In this document: positions 52,301 through 64,000 of the stretch, piece by piece
Layout: each line of letters begins with the position of its first letter
How positions within the stretch are numbered: the first letter of the stretch is position 1
NCBI GenBank assembly: GCA_040437565.1
Contig: JBDOQK010000044.1
Span: forward strand, 62,001 to 126,000
Direction of reading: 5' to 3'
Length of the DNA: 64,000 nucleotides
DNA from: Albugo candida
Lineage: Eukaryota > Oomycota > Peronosporomycetes > Albuginales
Position numbers and translations under genes: made by a program
Notes under the pieces: generated by a model
Databases searched by the model: none
Seen by the model: the letters and a program-made list of their open reading frames with translations, nothing else
Told to the model about the DNA's origin: nothing

Positions 52301-54019
52301 TGTCTATATTGCGAACCATTTGACGAAACGCACTCCTTCATTTCGACATACACTTGTAGCGTCACCACTCACACCTCCAAAGCGGTCCAATCAGCTGTAA
52401 AATTTTCCGTTGGACTCCATTATACGATGTGATATTTCATCGTTTGTTCCGCTATCAACTCCCCTCTAAGTTCCACAATAAATCATCACGCGACTAGTTT
52501 ATGCTTTTCTATATAGTAATTTCCACCTCATTTCGATTAAAAGTTATCGCTATAACATGACGCATAGATGACATGCTGTCCTCTGTGTGACTGCATTATG
52601 ATTTTGGACTTGCTGTTCGGTCATGCCGATACATTTCTACCTTCTACGTCCTCACACTCTTTGTTCTGGATGCTCAAACATTGCATTATCTCGCTATCTT
52701 CAAGCAAGTGTATAGGGACCAAAAATAGAATCCTATTCTTTGTCTCTGACTTGCGGTCGATACTAGTGTAATAGATCTCACTGCGCTTGATTCTACCCGT
52801 ATACGTCATGTCTCAAGAATCATCGTACTTGAAAAGAGTTTGATCGCAATTACAGTTGATCAATAATCTTGTACACATGTCGTGGTTATCATTATTTCAA
52901 TGCATGGAAGTCAGTTCAAGTAGTATTTGAATCGATTATTTTTTAGAAACTTACCATCAAACGGTCCAGTCACTTTCGCCTACGGAGACGCAAGTTCCGC
53001 TACAGCAGTCACGTTTCTTCATATTTTATCGATTTCTTATAATCTTCAGGACAAATCACAGATATTTAGAATCTTGTTCAATTTTGCTCGTTCCGCGCTT
53101 TGAGTTATAGTCTTGTACAATTCTTCTACTACATTGATCCGATCCGATGAAATCAAATTTTCCTGTCATCACAGCCATGCCAAAAAACTTTTCCTCTGAT
53201 ACGGTAAACCGCTTTCCATATATGAAAGAGGGGGCCTGTGCTGACATTCCTTGCTCTCAATCATATATTGAGCGCGCTCCATTTTGTGTGATGTCTTCTT
53301 CGGACCCAATCGCTTCGTCTAAAAGACATATCGGGTGTACGCTCGTCGTGTCAGAATACGCTGAACATTTTTGTTGTAATCTCCGTTCAAGAGAATAATA
53401 TTTGAGAGCGCTGGAAGGTCTCGCTGCGAATTCCGACACAGGAATTTCCGACTTTCTTACTAAAGTTATCAATCACCTGTTTCAGAATGTCGTCAAACCC
53501 GTTCTTCTAGCTTTAGCCCTCAACGTTTAGAATTTGAACGTGCTGCTGCTTAAACTACATTACGGCACTACAAACTTTTACAAGGGAAAAGAATGGCATG
53601 CCGATAGGGACGCTACTGCTATCGATGAAGAACATGGCAAAATATCTGCTTCGTATGTATAATGCTTATTCAAGTTTTAAATCCACGTTCTCTGTATTCT
53701 CGTAAAATGGAAGGGACTGAGAATCAGTGGGCTCGAGAATACTTCGTTCTCAAAACAGTCAAAAGATGACTGAGACCTCGTCAGAAGCCGCGATCAGATG
53801 CCGTTAAGATTTTGTCAAAGGGTAATCTGTACGATGAAGAGCTTGTAAAGCAAGCAGAAGATTGGATACCCGTAGAGCGACTATCTTCTTTTTTGCGGAA
53901 AAATGGTGATTTTAGTAGGAAGAATGCCCGCTTTTTTTCACTTCCGAAGTACAGGTAGCCGTATAGAAAGAGGTCACAAAGAGTAAATGAAATAAAAAAA
54001 TGCAGACGCCGCTAGTTAA
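49318..54019. other. Long gene-poor stretch with decayed coding traces
   Basis: About 4.7 kb without a convincing gene. Frames are short, full of stops and lack families. A minus-strand frame at 49614-49868 encodes a possible small membrane protein with LLQIGLIAIFFIFLYL, with no supporting context. A 100-N gap at 51536-51635 is flanked by identical 325-nt blocks (51211-51535 and 51636-51960), an assembly duplicate. Around 53690-53960 one frame has La-motif-like text; it is reported under findings. The stretch may consist of old, unrecognisable transposon and pseudogene debris. Confidence 0.5.
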
Positions 54020-54875
54020 TCAGCTAGAACAACGAAATAATAAAACATTGTGATAGCCGGAGACGATGTTGACGCAATGTGATTTCTGCCCAGTGATTTG
54101 AATGTCAAAATGAAGAGATTCAACCAAGCGCGGGTAAACGACGGGAGTAACTATGTCTCTCTTAAGGTAGCCAAATGCCTCGTCAATGTAGCTAATTACT
54201 GATGGAAATAAAGTCGGCTTATCAAAGAACGTTGCCAAGGCGACGAATTTGGCCAAATATAGAATGTCGTGAATTTGCAAGATCGTTGTAGTTTCTGGAA
54301 ATGCTTGTTTGAATGTCGTAATTATCATCCGTACACTACAGACAGGAAGAGGAGATCGTAATAGTTGTTCGTTCCATGACTGTTGGCCCAGTACAAGCAG
54401 ACTATGCCCAAAGGTAGACAAAATGTGGCGAGTCATAATAGTGGTGCTGAAAAGGAGACAAATACTTATAATGGTTGCAATGCCAGATGGGACATTTGGA
54501 GCATATGCTGGCTGTCACATAAACAGTAGCTCAAACATACTCTTACCCAGAAATCTTTCAGATGTGGTGAGTGTGAAAAATGATACTCAATGACAAGGTA
54601 CGATTAACGAACAAAATGCACATGATTTAAACTTCAATGAGACTTGCTCGTGTGTACAAAAAGACATCAATATAGGAGAAGAAGCTTTACCTGGAGAAAA
54701 AGTATGTTCCCAGGACGACAATAAGCGTGGTGTAAAAATCGAAAGCGTTCTCGTAAAAGTGGCGCTCGAGGTGCAAGAAACGGAGCTTTGATGAGATACA
54801 AAAGGGAGCTTTGATGATAAGCAAACCGTGTAAGCGTGCTGATGCACGAAAGCGCGAGAACCAAATGATCATCAT
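54020..54875 (-). CDS. Possible spliced membrane-associated protein
   Basis: Two minus-strand frames may be exons of one gene. The first, from the ATG at 54875 to about 54688, ends in HFYENAFDFYTTLIVVLGTY with a donor-like AGGTAAAG. The second, after the acceptor-like CTTTTCAG near 54448, reads MTRHILSTFGHSLLVLGQQS and continues with a protein-like sequence (FKQAFPETTTILQIHDILYL) to a stop at 54020. Together they would give about 200 residues with one or two membrane spans. There is a faint likeness to the C-terminal half of ARV1, too weak to name it. The putative intron of about 240 nt is much longer than others here, so a further small exon may lie inside. Confidence 0.35.
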
Positions 54876-54951
54876 GACTTCGTCAGTGTATTCTGCAGTG
54901 AATACCCAGAACCATACCGGTATTTGCTCTCAAAAGCAAAAACGATAGAAA

Positions 54952-56649
54952 ATGAATCGAGTACTGCGAGCTATTGTCCATGCGGAAGAACAGGAGAATC
55001 TTGCGCACAAGAATCGTCGCGGACAATGTCAAGGCGAGAAAGACGAACCTCTTCTTACTTTATCTTCAGCTGGCTGGAAGTGTTTGAATAATTCGAATGC
55101 ATCTCATTGCATTGCCTTTAGTCCACAAAAGACAATGCTGGCGGTTGGATGCCGTGATGGGAGAATTGAGATATGGGACAATGTTTCATTACGAGTTATT
55201 AAAGCACTATTGGACCCCTTGCACAGTATAAAAACTTCAAAAGAAGGACGTAAGGAATTCGAATTTTCAGAAACACAGGTCTCTTTAGAAAAAATGCAAC
55301 CAGTCTCCCGACAGAGAAATCTAAAAAAAGTATCGCATGATGCACAGAGAGCTTACAAGTATGTGATGACATGTGCATGGTCCTGTGACAGTCGCCGCAT
55401 CTTTTCCGGGTGTGAGGGATTACATCACAAGAGCCATCTATGTGTTTGGGATGTCGCAACTGCTACCCTTATCATGTCTATTTCTTTTCCTTCGAGCTCT
55501 ATAACCCATTTGAGCTCACATCCGCGCCTTCCAAATGTAGTCATGCTTTGTCATACCAATAATGAACCTCTATGGCTGGATCTCGATACAAATGTTCACA
55601 GACCGTGTCAATATCCGTACAAGAAAAAAGAAGAAAGCGATCCAACTTTGCCTGCAAAAAGTCGAGGAGGAAGATGCAGCGCGATTTTTGGCTCGACCGG
55701 GGACTGGACATACGTCACAACCTCGGATGGTTACGTTGCAATTTACCAATCTTCTAATTCTCTTGATACTGCATTGCCATGTGTATCGGCAATACAAACC
55801 TCTGTAGCAATTCAGACTACCTGTATCAGCTGTAACAAAGAAGAGACGGCTCTTCTTGTGACCTGCGTAAAAGGTTTGCTCGAACTTGCAATTGTTCGAG
55901 ACGAAAGAGATATGACTGAAGTGAAACTATCAGAAGTAAGGCTGTACAGTAGTGGTGCAGTGCGCGTTCCCTGGTCGGTGTGCTGCTTCAGTGGTGTCTC
56001 CGAAATGAATGTAATGGGCATTCCTGCTCTTCGACAGCGCCACGTAGTGGGCGAGAATGCAATTTACGAATGGAATCGACAGAACGGATCCGCATATCAT
56101 GGTGTTGGAGTGAAAGAAGGGCTAACCACAGTTAAATATGTCAGTGCCGCACTACCAGACGAGAAGGTGGACTCCAGCCAGCACCTTCTCAATCAAGACA
56201 CGATATTTGCAATATCATCAAGTGGATCACTTTACGTATACGAAAACGCATTTAAAACAGGTTGGCATGGGTCAATGTATCCTCCAGGGTTCCGTGTGGT
56301 CACTGACAATGAAGTATGCAATTCACCGCTTTCGGATTCAGAAGATCAATTTAGCTCTACACCCGTTTCAGCCGAGCCGGAACTGTTGGAGTCTAGCCTC
56401 TCGGTCGGGTGGGAAAAAGAACTATCTTTGTTACCATCCATTCCCGTTCAGTCGACGCAATCTCGAATAGAAGATACCGAGCCGATTAGCCCGGTGTCTT
56501 TCGGACTTGAGCATAGTGTCTTTAAACCACATCAGGGCTCCCCGACTTCGGTGCTAAAACTTTTGAAAATTGAGAGGCAAAAAAGGAAAAAGGAGGGTGG
56601 TGTCAACAAAGCACGAAAGTTGACGTCACAGCGACGCCCTCGACTTTGA
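54952..56649 (+). CDS. RBBP5/Swd1-like WD40 subunit of COMPASS methyltransferase
   Basis: A 565-residue single-exon WD40 protein. RBBP5/Swd1 is a core subunit of SET1/MLL complexes that methylate histone H3 lysine 4. The N-terminal repeat CIAFSPQKTMLAVGCRDGRI followed by EIWD matches RBBP5's LLAVGCNDGRIVIWD. Later repeats include YVMTCAWSCDSRRIFSG, HLCVWDVATATLIMSISFPS and HPRLPNVVMLCHTNNEPLWL, as in the family's YHPRDQNKVLVCPMKSAPVM. Near residue 339, VPWSVCCFSG equals the diagnostic PWKKCCFSG of RBBP5. Two insertions (about 100-135 and 215-235) enlarge the propeller. The C-terminal 130 residues are acidic then basic (SQRRPRL) and replace the hinge that binds ASH2L and WDR5 in animals. Identification is good. 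Confidence 0.85.
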   Translation: MNRVLRAIVHAEEQENLAHKNRRGQCQGEKDEPLLTLSSAGWKCLNNSNASHCIAFSPQKTMLAVGCRDGRIEIWDNVSLRVIKALLDPLHSIKTSKEGRKEFEFSETQVSLEKMQPVSRQRNLKKVSHDAQRAYKYVMTCAWSCDSRRIFSGCEGLHHKSHLCVWDVATATLIMSISFPSSSITHLSSHPRLPNVVMLCHTNNEPLWLDLDTNVHRPCQYPYKKKEESDPTLPAKSRGGRCSAIFGSTGDWTYVTTSDGYVAIYQSSNSLDTALPCVSAIQTSVAIQTTCISCNKEETALLVTCVKGLLELAIVRDERDMTEVKLSEVRLYSSGAVRVPWSVCCFSGVSEMNVMGIPALRQRHVVGENAIYEWNRQNGSAYHGVGVKEGLTTVKYVSAALPDEKVDSSQHLLNQDTIFAISSSGSLYVYENAFKTGWHGSMYPPGFRVVTDNEVCNSPLSDSEDQFSSTPVSAEPELLESSLSVGWEKELSLLPSIPVQSTQSRIEDTEPISPVSFGLEHSVFKPHQGSPTSVLKLLKIERQKRKKEGGVNKARKLTSQRRPRL

Positions 56650-59365
56650 TATGAAACAAGCTTGAAGTCATGCGACACATATGCTCGGATCAATTACACA
56701 CACATAGACTTCCTCGCGGTCTATAGAGCGCTTCCAAGTAGCGAATCACAAGCAAAGCATGAAGTTGCATCGGACATATCGTGCGTTGATCAAGCATTGA
56801 CCTTTAATCTGCTGTGGAGGTCTATTATATCTGATACACAAATCTGAACGGATTGGCGAACCTCATAGTCCACCATATCTGGCAAAATCGTGTAAATGGA
56901 AGCAAATTCACGATGAAGGTATACGTGATGGTAGAAGGAGGTGTTGAAGGAGGATATGAAAGGCGTTTTGTTTCGGTGAGCTAATTGGTCAACAAATTAT
57001 TGATTACTCGAGTCAATGGGGGGCAATGATCGATCACATACGAGCTCTGAAGCAGCTGTGAGAGTCGACGCAGGCAGTGCTCGGCCTTGAACTACTCACC
57101 AAGAATAACCGTTGGGGCGTGTGCGATGCATAGCGCTTCACACTTAAATTTTTTCAGCGATCAAGGCTAGATCAATGGCAAGCAGCTGTGCGCATCGTTG
57201 GGTGGTCAGAAAAAGGCATAGTAAATCCATTTTTCTTACAAGGGAGTCGTTATGGAGATTGATGGAAGACCATTGGTGTCATGATATTCCAGGCTTATTT
57301 ACTAAAATTAAAGGGTGGTCATGCAGCCATTTTGGTTCATTCTTGCGTTTTTATTATTATCGCACCAAGTAAGTCGAAATCGCAATAAAAATGAAAACAA
57401 ATGGGTTATGAGCAAGATATCTCGAGTCTATCTAAGGCTGAGGCTTTAGATCATGCGACAAATCATTATTTTCTGTAAGGATTCGAATGACAGTGATAAT
57501 GCACATTCACGTTCGCAGAGTTAGGAGTCGGGATCAGGCGACACCAAAGTCGTCTACAGATAAGACTTGTACAGAGATGAACGATAACATCAGTAATTGG
57601 TGGTGCACTTCCATTCTCACAATATGATTCTCCAGAAAATTCAGGCAATATCTAGCTCAAATCGTTCAATGGTCATGCACTCGGTAGAATCAGTCCTAAT
57701 TAGAATTGACTGAATTCGTCGCAACGCACCAAGTACTTGCGCCTTGACCACATATTCTTTTTGCAAGATCTATTGAAGATATCCGTGCAAGGTCTCTTTC
57801 TAAATTTTCGAAAGGAGAGGCTGCTTAAAAACATGATACACGTACTTTTTTACAAAAGAACGAGAGTCAATCAAGCTATCGACGAAGCTGTCGTCAAGAT
57901 TGCTTGACGGAGAATTTGTACAAGACAAATCACAGAACAAACCCTCTGTTTTTAACGCTATCTCAAGTCTGCTGATATTTTTCTGTTTGTCATTCCTTAC
58001 GCAGTCATCTGAAGTTGCAGACCTTTTTCTTTTGTCTACAATAATCCATTTACCATCTATAATGGCTGGATTCGAATTAGACCACTTGCATGGTATGCTT
58101 TCTCCAACTATCCCTTGCGCGGCGAGAATATGATGTCCATTTCCGACGAAATGTATCCGAAACATTTTAAGCTATATCTACCAATTGGTACATGCTGGAG
58201 AATATCCACAGCTAAGTTGATTCAAATCTCAGCATGTAAAATATGTGATATGCCCGAGCAATAAGCCATTTGTTGTGGAAGACCAAGATCCCGCGGCGCA
58301 CGACCTCCTGCTTGCAAACAAAAAAGTAAGCATGAAATTAAGTAGATGTGTCAGCATCTTGTTGACCTTACAGATCTTCGTCCTTTCCGTCAGATAACGT
58401 TTAAGCTGAAGTTGATTGCAAGAGCCAAGTCTATGGAACAACTTGACGCGGCAGAGGAGATGAATATGAATCAGATGATGAAACTTTTGCAAACGCTTGA
58501 ACTTGAATGAACAAAAGCAAAGTCGAGCGTAGTTTGGCTTCACCGATTCCAGCACCACCGCGAAAGAGTTTTTGGAGCTCGGATAATTATTAATAAATAA
58601 AGTCCAGATAATAACAATATCATCCTGGAGGCAAGACGAAGACAGGAGCGAGGGAGCCGATGGAAGGGGCTTTTTCCAGGCCACACATAATGATCCGCCA
58701 GAAGTACTCGATTGATTAAGTCTTTCGACTCAAAGGGACATGTAGCCTGTAATGCAATTATTCGACGAGAAGTAAATTTCTCGGGACTCGGGACTTGGAT
58801 AGCTATTCACCCTAGTGTGGACATTAATGTTTTGCGGCAATATCCTATGCCCAGCAAGCGCCGATTGAGTTCTGGAGTGAGGTAATTGAAATGACTGCTC
58901 AGGTAATCTAGCTTGCAAAAGGTGCTGGATCATATAAATGAAGCTTTTTGTCTCAACATCATCAGGACGCAAGCGACGATGTTCACGGCTAAGAAACCGA
59001 CTGAAAGCTCTAGAAGTGAGCATTTTTTATTCTTATTCTGTTAGTGAGGCAGCGGAAGGAGCGGACGACGTTCTTTTGGAAAGCGTAATCAAAATTTCTA
59101 TATTCTGAATTCAACAAGCATTGATATTCTGTGCAGAATTCTGTGCAGAAATAATCGATCAGAGAGGTCGGCGGAGGAGCTATTCCACTTCTTAGCAATA
59201 TGGTCCCGAACTCATGCTCCGTGAAAGGCCAAGAATTCGACACGAGATTGAGTCTGTGCTATTAGAGATTTGAAGCACACAAAGCCGCAAAAGACAGTAA
59301 ATAATGACAACTGCGGGGGAAACACATTTCAAAAGAGATTGTGGGAAAAGGAGCGCTAAATATAT
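56650..59365. other. Gene-poor stretch before the copia fossil
   Basis: No convincing gene. A minus-strand frame at 57800-58165 (121 codons, starting MFRIHFVGNGHHILAAQGIV) is protein-like but without family or start context. A plus-strand frame at 57175-57372 is likewise unassigned. Part of the right side may belong to the fossil element that follows, but I see no clear gag-like motif. Confidence 0.4.
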
Positions 59366-62300
59366 TTGAAAAATCAGTCAAGGAGTTGGAACCGTGAAGA
59401 TAAGTCTCAGCGTTCGGATACACCATGGATGTCAGATAGCGGGTCCAGCAGGCATCTCGTATCGGATTTGAAAATGCCTGAGGAACGAAAAACTGCAGCG
59501 ATTTATGCATTCTGCCCAATGGAAAGAATTAAAATTGACGTGGACAGGAGGTGCGAAAATCCGTACAAAACTCAAACGTTTGTGCAGAAAAATTATGCTT
59601 CTCGACGTGAAATTTGCAGAGGGTATACCGTGAGATATTGTACCACATGTACAGCTGGCAGCGAAACATGCAAATTTAAGTATTCAAGCACACCGTCGAG
59701 AGCTGTACAGCGTAATTGTCATGCCGCCGAGTCGGGCAACACGACTGAGCTGACTGTATGCTAGATAGGCCATGACGTCACAGTCTGACGTCATTCGGAA
59801 CATTATAGAGGAGCGTAGAATGATAGGCTTAGAGGTAGCACAGGGTAGCGAACTAAGGACCTATATTAATGCAGGTTTTCATTTTTTAAGTGAACAACAA
59901 GTCTTCACAGTAATCCTGGTGGTGCAATCGTTTCCGAAGTAAAATGGTCACAGAACGATTCGGCCATATGAACTACGATAATTTCGAGCGTATTGCAAGT
60001 GCAGAAACTAGGAATCGATATTGATGACCATGGGCGACTGAAATGCCTTACTTGCCCGGAAAGCAAGCAAATAAAATATAAACAGCCCTCAGAAAGACAC
60101 CGATATGAACTTACCAACGAATCAAATAACGGGAGTCATATGCGGTGATCTGAAGGTCCGATGACGCCTCAGAATGTCGTGAAAGTCGATATCTGGTCGA
60201 TTTGGTCAACTACAAAGCGGACTACTCTCGCGCATTCTTTTCTGAGAAGCAGCTAAGAGTTCGAAAATGTTTTGTTTTACTTTTAGAAACGATTTGATTG
60301 CAAGAATCGTGTTTTACGCAGTGAGGGCGGACGAGAATACAGGAAGGTCACCCTTCATTGCAAAGGAGCGGAAGCATGAACACAAACCATTGAGGCCGAA
60401 CAACAAGCCTCGAATGGACAAGCTGAACAAATTCATAAGATAGTCAGGACTCTTGTACGGTCTAGGATATTGAGAAGTGCTTTGACATTATACGTTTGGT
60501 CAGATGCCACTAAAGATGCCACCTACATTTGATAAAAGCACAGCCAGAGAGAATCAAGGAGGACAGTCAAATTTGAAGGATTGAATGGAAAGGATACAAG
60601 TAGTTTCGATATTGTAGCATTTAGATCACCCATTATGGTTCGAAAAAGAAACGAACTGGAAAAACGTCTCTCACAGACCAAAACGATCCCGACGCTGTTA
60701 TCGGGAAAATGCTAGGAATCCAAGAGGCTCAAAGTATATTTACCCAAATCAAAGGCTACGATTGTTTTCAGCATGTAGCAAATGTGGGGTCAACGTCGGG
60801 AGGAGCAAATCCAAAATTACAACTCATGTCAAAAGGATTTGACAGATGCAGCTAAGGAAGCTCCTAAGCATATCAACGATAGCAGAGGATTAATCACGAC
60901 TGCTATAAGAAAGCAAGCGGATATATAACATCAGCCCAAGAAATCTTTTTATTGATGATTGAGTCAGATTTGAATACGTACAATCAAGAGAGAAGTCAGA
61001 TAAACATGTAGAATAGAAGGAGGCCGCAGACGCATAACTAGCCTCACTGGGGGAAAATCAACCATGGGATATATCAAAAGGCGATGAGATCAGAAATTTG
61101 CATACCAAGCTGGTAATCAATACAAAAAAAGCGGACGAAGACGACAATCAAGAAGGGTATAAGACGAAAACCTTTGTCTGCAGGAACGAAAAAGTATTCG
61201 CAATCAACTCAGCGTACCTAACGCGTACGTGAAGGTACCAACAGAAAAGAACTTGAAGTTTTATTTGCGCTTTCTCAGGGAATAGAAATATCGCTTACCA
61301 AGCTTGATGAGTTGGGTTTCGCAAGCAGTAATCAAGTATTACCACGACTACATAAGAGTTCGTATGGGTTAAATCGGGCAAGGCGGCTATGAAGTCACCT
61401 TTTGCCTTAAAGATGAGCAATGCAGGCTTTAAACAGAGTCCCGCAGACTCATGTATATTTTGACCAAGACCCAAGTAGAATGACGCTTTGAGGAGTATAT
61501 GTCGACGACATACTGGTGACGGGCAAAAGTTTTCAGAGAATCGAGTCGACATTTGATAAACTAAATAAACTAATAAGGCTTTCCTTCCAGAATATCGGAC
61601 CCATCAGCAAATTTTTGGGCATGACGAAAAGTATAAAGTTTTCTAGTCGTAAAGTATGCACCAAACCTGAGAACCACTTCAGAAACGTTTTGAGGTGCAA
61701 ATTACGCGGCGGGTGACGAATCGAGATACAATATATCGGTACAGCATTTCTTTTGTACGGAATGCCGATCAGCTGGCCATGCAAGAAGGAGCACTTCGTG
61801 TCATTATCGGCGATGAAAGAAGAGTTTGTAGCAGGATCGAAGGTATCGCAGCAATTACTTGAACCAGCTGAGATATCCAAAGNNNNNNNNNNNNNNNNNN
61901 NNNNNNNNNNNNNNNNNNNNNNNNNNNNNNNNNNNNNNNNNNNNNNNNNNNNNNNNNNNNNNNNNNNNNNNNNNNNNNNNNNGACTCATGTATATTTTGA
62001 CCAAGACCCAAGTAGAATGACGCTTTGAGGAGTATATGTCGACGACATACTGGTGACGGGCAAAAGTTTTCAGAGAATCGAGTCGACATTTGATAAACTA
62101 AATAAACTAATAAGGCTTTCCTTCCAGAATATCGGACCCATCAGCAAATTTTTGGGCATGACGAAAAGTATAAAGTTTTCTAGTCGTAAAGTATGCACCA
62201 AACCTGAGAACCACTTCAGAAACGTTTTGAGGTGCAAATTACGCGGCGGGTGACGAATCGAGATACAATATATCGGTACAGCATTTCTTTTGTACGGAAT

Positions 62301-62760
62301 GCCGATCAGCTGGCCATGCAAGAAGGAGCACTTCGTGTCATTATCGGCGATGGAAGAAGAGTTTGTAGCAGGATCGAAGGTATCGCAGCAATTACTTGAA
62401 CCAGCTGAGATATCCAAAGACTTGAAAGTGACAATGAAAGAGTCAAAGTTTTTGTGTTTAGTCACTTTCTTAACGAAAGTACTCCAATCAAGGCCAAAAC
62501 ATCGAAGTTCGAATAAAATTTGCAGAGCTAACATTGTCAAGCGAATTGTCGCACCCAGCTACATGCATTCATTGGTTACAATGGTCGAATGCAGACGAAA
62601 GAAAGGCGTTTCCAACACCAAAAAAAGAGATTTTTCTAACCAAGAGAGCTACGGTGCGAGTTGAAGATAACCCAAGTTCAAGTGCAACCAAAAGGAAGGA
62701 GTGCTGGAAGGACATAAGAATGTGTTCAGCTTTCTAGTCGCGCCTGGTCCTCACTTTAAA
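59366..62760 (+). mobile_element. Fossil Ty1/copia-type LTR retrotransposon
   Basis: A decayed pol region on the plus strand in copia order. A protease-like site (WMSDSGSSRH) lies near 59430, a pre-integrase/integrase-like stretch with a CLTCPESK block around 60035-60250, reverse transcriptase with YVDDILVTG near 61495, and an RNase H-like part near 61800 and again near 62340. The second RT/RNase H copy is caused by an assembly gap (100 N at 61883-61982) flanked by 437-nt blocks (61446-61882 and 61983-62419). The element is heavily broken, with roughly ten or more interruptions, so it is old and inactive. I could not identify a pair of long terminal repeats; the 5' limit and gag are uncertain. 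Confidence 0.75.
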
Positions 62761-64000
62761 CGATTAGATAGGATTTCATTTTTTTTAAATAAAAGTCAGT
62801 TTTGGCAAGTTGTAAGGCTTCTTTCGGATCAACAGTGTTGCGTGGGCTCTCTCTGTCACATGATTTAATTTGCGATTAGTCTGCGTTTCATCAGCGCTAA
62901 AGCCATTGTTTTGTCAGGATATTCGATTATTTTTCATGCTCCTCTCAGCGATGCTTAGTTTTCACATTTAGCTTGCTCTCGTGTACTACAGAATAAAGAT
63001 CGTTGTACATTGTAATGTCATTGTATAAATTACGAATATTTACCGAAAGATAAGGTAGATACGAGCATTCGAATGAATGAAGACTTCATTTAGCGCCTTA
63101 AAAGTCACCTGAAGATGGTCGTAATGGGACAATTACACCGCTCGATTTGTCTATGTCGAAAAGCAGCTAGTTAGAATTCTAATTCATAGAACATGATAAA
63201 CATGTCCAAACGACGAATCGTGCGAATTGAACCAAGCAGTGATGCAGCCCACAACCATGCTTGCGCACATTTATAAAACATGTTTTCTGTATCTTATGCT
63301 CAGCGGTATCAATGCAACGGCTCCAAGAAGTCGCGAGCGATGCAATTACATTGATAAATCGCTGCATTGTATTTTTGGCTAGTCACACTATGAGTTTCGA
63401 TTGATACACAATACAAGTAGCAAGAATGCCAAAGAAATCCTGAAAGATAATGCTTGCAAGAAGGGCACATTTGATAAATATGGTGTAACGTTTCAATTCA
63501 CCTTGGTGAGTCATCAGAGTTTGTGTCAATGCACCGTGTCGATGTAATGTTATACGTAGTAATAATACCCATTAGAATTAGAAGATAGCTGACAGAAGGA
63601 AATGGGTGGCTAACGATCTCGTTCTCAATGCCGTATTGAGGATGAGATACACTATACCATCCACCACCGCGGATTTTCTTCAAGTGCACATTGCGCCCGA
63701 TGCAGCATTTCAATTTGCTCAGGCCTCGTAGAGAGTAAGTTTTCTCCATCTTTCATCGTAACCTTCAATATTGTAACGTCATGATCATATAAAAATTCAC
63801 AAGACTCGAAACCTACCCATTTACGACATCGGAATTCTTTTTCAGCCCAGAAGTCAAACTCCTCACAGCCAAGAACGAGAAATCCATGATACCTACACAA
63901 ATTCCCTTTCCTGCTTTCAAAATCTAATATGCCGAGCTCAGCAACGACGCGACCTGTAACCTAATACGGTTCACTCTGTCATAGAGCTTTTTAGATCAGC
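62761..64000. other. Right end of window, nothing firm
   Basis: About 1.2 kb after the fossil element. Minus-strand frames at 63498-63749 and 63652-63900 overlap in different phases and may be exons of a gene that starts beyond the window; the second has EEFDFWAEKEFRCRKWVGFE, protein-like but unassigned. No RNA gene or repeat recognised. Confidence 0.35.

Noticed and set aside
61295-62089. Minus-strand frames repeated on both sides of the gap near 61.9 kb
   Set aside because: They are shadows opposite the plus-strand reverse transcriptase and RNase H region, doubled by the assembly gap.

Overview
The window is nuclear DNA of a compact-genome eukaryote, most probably an oomycete (water mould) and possibly a white-rust type such as Albugo. 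That is an inference from several features: intron-poor genes packed with a few hundred bases between them; very short introns (22 traced by hand, 48-77 nt, donors fitting GTRNGT loosely with frequent GTACG); a Raf-like TKL kinase; an RWP-RK factor next to animal-like proteins (CLPTM1, TMEM184, RIC1, NIPP1); and an initiator-like motif near one start codon. No rRNA, tRNA or CRISPR was recognised.

Layout. 1-3970: the 3' part of a plant-type lipase, then a four-exon peroxisomal ABCD transporter on the minus strand, split by an assembly gap. 6.1-15.5 kb: a Cwc21/SRRM2-type spliceosome protein, a ZZ zinc-finger coiled-coil protein, and a RIC1-like Rab-GEF subunit carrying an apparent PDZ insertion. 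15.5-21.8 kb: small, mostly spliced genes: BOLA3, RWP-RK, an AP endonuclease, a type I membrane protein, an A20/AN1 protein and two tandem PMP3 proteolipids. 22-33.7 kb: a polytopic membrane protein, then six diverged copies of one unrecognised membrane-protein family, interrupted by CLPTM1 and a tiny two-exon G-protein gamma subunit. 34-40.6 kb: a TKL kinase overlapping at its stop codon with the first of two tandem CPA2-like cation/proton antiporters. 41-49.3 kb: a small membrane protein, a coiled-coil/LRR protein, a TMEM184 protein, a BED-like zinc-finger protein, a decayed short-chain dehydrogenase and a six-exon NIPP1 (FHA) gene. 49.3-54.9 kb: gene-poor and decayed. 55-56.6 kb: RBBP5/Swd1. 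56.7-64 kb: gene-poor, holding a fossil Ty1/copia element.

Relationships. Several genes belong to chromatin, RNA and signalling machinery (RBBP5, NIPP1, Cwc21, G gamma, TKL kinase) and the rest to membrane biology. No operon logic applies. The clearest local pattern is tandem duplication of membrane proteins: PMP3 x2, antiporter x2 and the six-copy family.

The six-copy family at 24.3-33.7 kb is the best candidate for something undescribed. All copies keep an N-x-T sequon at residue 9, Cys17, a hydrophobic hairpin, and then a module with a histidine, an aromatic, W-x-x-x-C-x-R and another N-x-T sequon. Assembly caution: five of seven 100-N gaps are flanked by the same sequence on both sides, so those duplications are almost certainly artefacts.
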